Shown here: positions 63,629 to 64,000 of the stretch, piece by piece | How positions within the stretch are numbered: the first letter of the stretch is position 1 | How the letters are laid out: each line of letters opens with the position of its first letter | Assembly: GCA_029880325.1 (NCBI GenBank) | Contig: JAOUOP010000024.1 | Span: forward strand, 46,074-110,073 | Length of the DNA stretch: 64,000 nucleotides | DNA from: Myxococcales bacterium | Lineage (GTDB): Bacteria > Myxococcota_A > Polyangia > Polyangiales > JAFGIB01 | Reading direction: 5' to 3' | Made by a program: the position numbers and the translations under genes | Notes under the pieces: model-generated | The model's input: only the letters and a program-made list of their open reading frames with translations | Told to the model about the DNA's origin: nothing | Database searches by the model: none

Positions 63629-64000
63629 CTAGGCGAAAACGTCGTCCAAGGTCTCAGCGGACAGGACGCGCTCGACCCACACGTCGAGTTGCTCGGCGGT
63701 GGCCTGCTCGACCCGCTCAACCGCCTCCACCGGCAGGGGTGAAAACCGCAACTCGAGCAGTTTTAGCACGACCGCTGCCCGGCCCTCAGCCCGGCCCTCA
63801 GCCCGGCCCTCAGCCCGGCCCTCAGCCCGGCCCTTCTTGGCGGCTTTTTCGGCGGCATCCTTGGTGAGTCTTTCAGCAGCAGTCATGTATGCTTCCTCGC
63901 CCTTGTCGCCAGCCTGCTCAATCAGGAAGTCCTTGACCTGATCGGGGTCGGGGTCACCGACCTTGAAAAGGTAGCACAGCAGCGTGGCAAGGGCATCGGG
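63629..64000 (-). CDS. Rpn/PD-(D/E)XK transposase-type nuclease, 5' part outside window
   Basis: The C-terminal 123 residues of a larger protein whose start is beyond the window. The visible part reads LATLLCYLFKVGDPDPDQVK, then EEAYMTAAERLTKDAAEKAA, then GRAEGRAEGRAEGRAEGRA and a closing helix LLELRFSPLPVEAVERVEQA. This ending, a helix, M-T, and an [EGKR]-rich repeat, is typical of Rpn-family recombination-promoting nucleases (PDDEXK_2 transposase superfamily). The catalytic domain is not visible. The gap from 63277 to 63628 contains no gene I can support. Confidence 0.75.
   Translation of the reverse strand, partial: PDALATLLCYLFKVGDPDPDQVKDFLIEQAGDKGEEAYMTAAERLTKDAAEKAAKKGRAEGRAEGRAEGRAEGRAAVVLKLLELRFSPLPVEAVERVEQATAEQLDVWVERVLSAETLDDVFA
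63781..63828 (-). repeat. Four tandem 12-bp repeats in the Rpn-type gene
   Basis: Four perfect units of GGCCCTCAGCCC on the plus strand, coding repeated G-R-A-E on the minus strand. Perfect identity suggests slippage-prone, recently expanded repeats that change the length of the linker in frame. Confidence 0.9.

Overview
The window is GC-rich bacterial DNA with tightly packed genes, many of them overlapping by 4 bases. The content points to Myxococcota, probably a Polyangia-like lineage. This is inferred from family content, not from a marker gene: an OmpA protein with thrombospondin-type-3 calcium repeats, MYXO-CTERM-like protein tails, FHA, PilZ, TPR and PP2C signalling proteins, Gly-rich-linker lipoproteins, a MerR-TPR fusion, a solitary type III secretion stator-like protein, and the dprA-topA-trmFO-xerC-hslVU order seen in Firmicutes and former Deltaproteobacteria.

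Layout. 1-4675 (minus): a likely four-gene operon of an Ig-like surface protein, a PP2C phosphatase fused to a cyclic-nucleotide-binding domain, an outer-membrane barrel and a GMC oxidoreductase cut by the window edge. 4758-6711 (plus): an unknown gene, an SctL/FliH-like gene and an M50 site-2 protease, all overlapping. 6907-20482: envelope and signalling genes (OmpA-TSP3, double FHA, VWA lipoprotein, UPF0182 membrane protein, PilZ) mixed with mtnP, tRNA-Leu(UAA) and panD. 21077-23803: a mobile-element graveyard with three different short inverted-repeat elements, a perfect 17-bp hairpin and a broken YfhO-type gene. 23870-25004: a cold-shock gene with a clear terminator, and pdxH. 25126-34360: a giant TPR protein, a MerR-TPR regulator, a phosphoesterase and a CNNM/CBS transporter-like protein. 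34597-36046: argG and a second copy of the first short element. 36110-40858: a J-domain protein, an Hsp70 and a third protein sharing a small module with the J protein. 41013-55029 (minus): argBDF, hslVU, xerC, trmFO, topA, dprA and an L,D-transpeptidase. 55199-57068: a DASS transporter and a gamma-glutamylcyclotransferase-like protein. 57089-64000: an accessory tail of Cys-rich or Gly-rich lipoproteins, at least two broken at G-runs, a Y1-type transposase and a partial Rpn-family nuclease gene.

How the genes fit together. Arginine synthesis is represented by argB, argD, argF and argG. HslVU, the Hsp70/J pair and CspA belong to protein and stress homeostasis. DprA, TopA and XerC handle DNA, and TrmFO modifies tRNA. 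PP2C-cNBD, FHA, PilZ and MerR-TPR suggest dense phospho- and nucleotide-based signalling to the envelope. The most unusual material is the set of short transposon-like elements (two kinds bounded by CTAG, one by TAA), the Hsp70 operon with its shared module, the histone-like tail on TopA, and the run-length frameshifts in the lipoprotein cluster.
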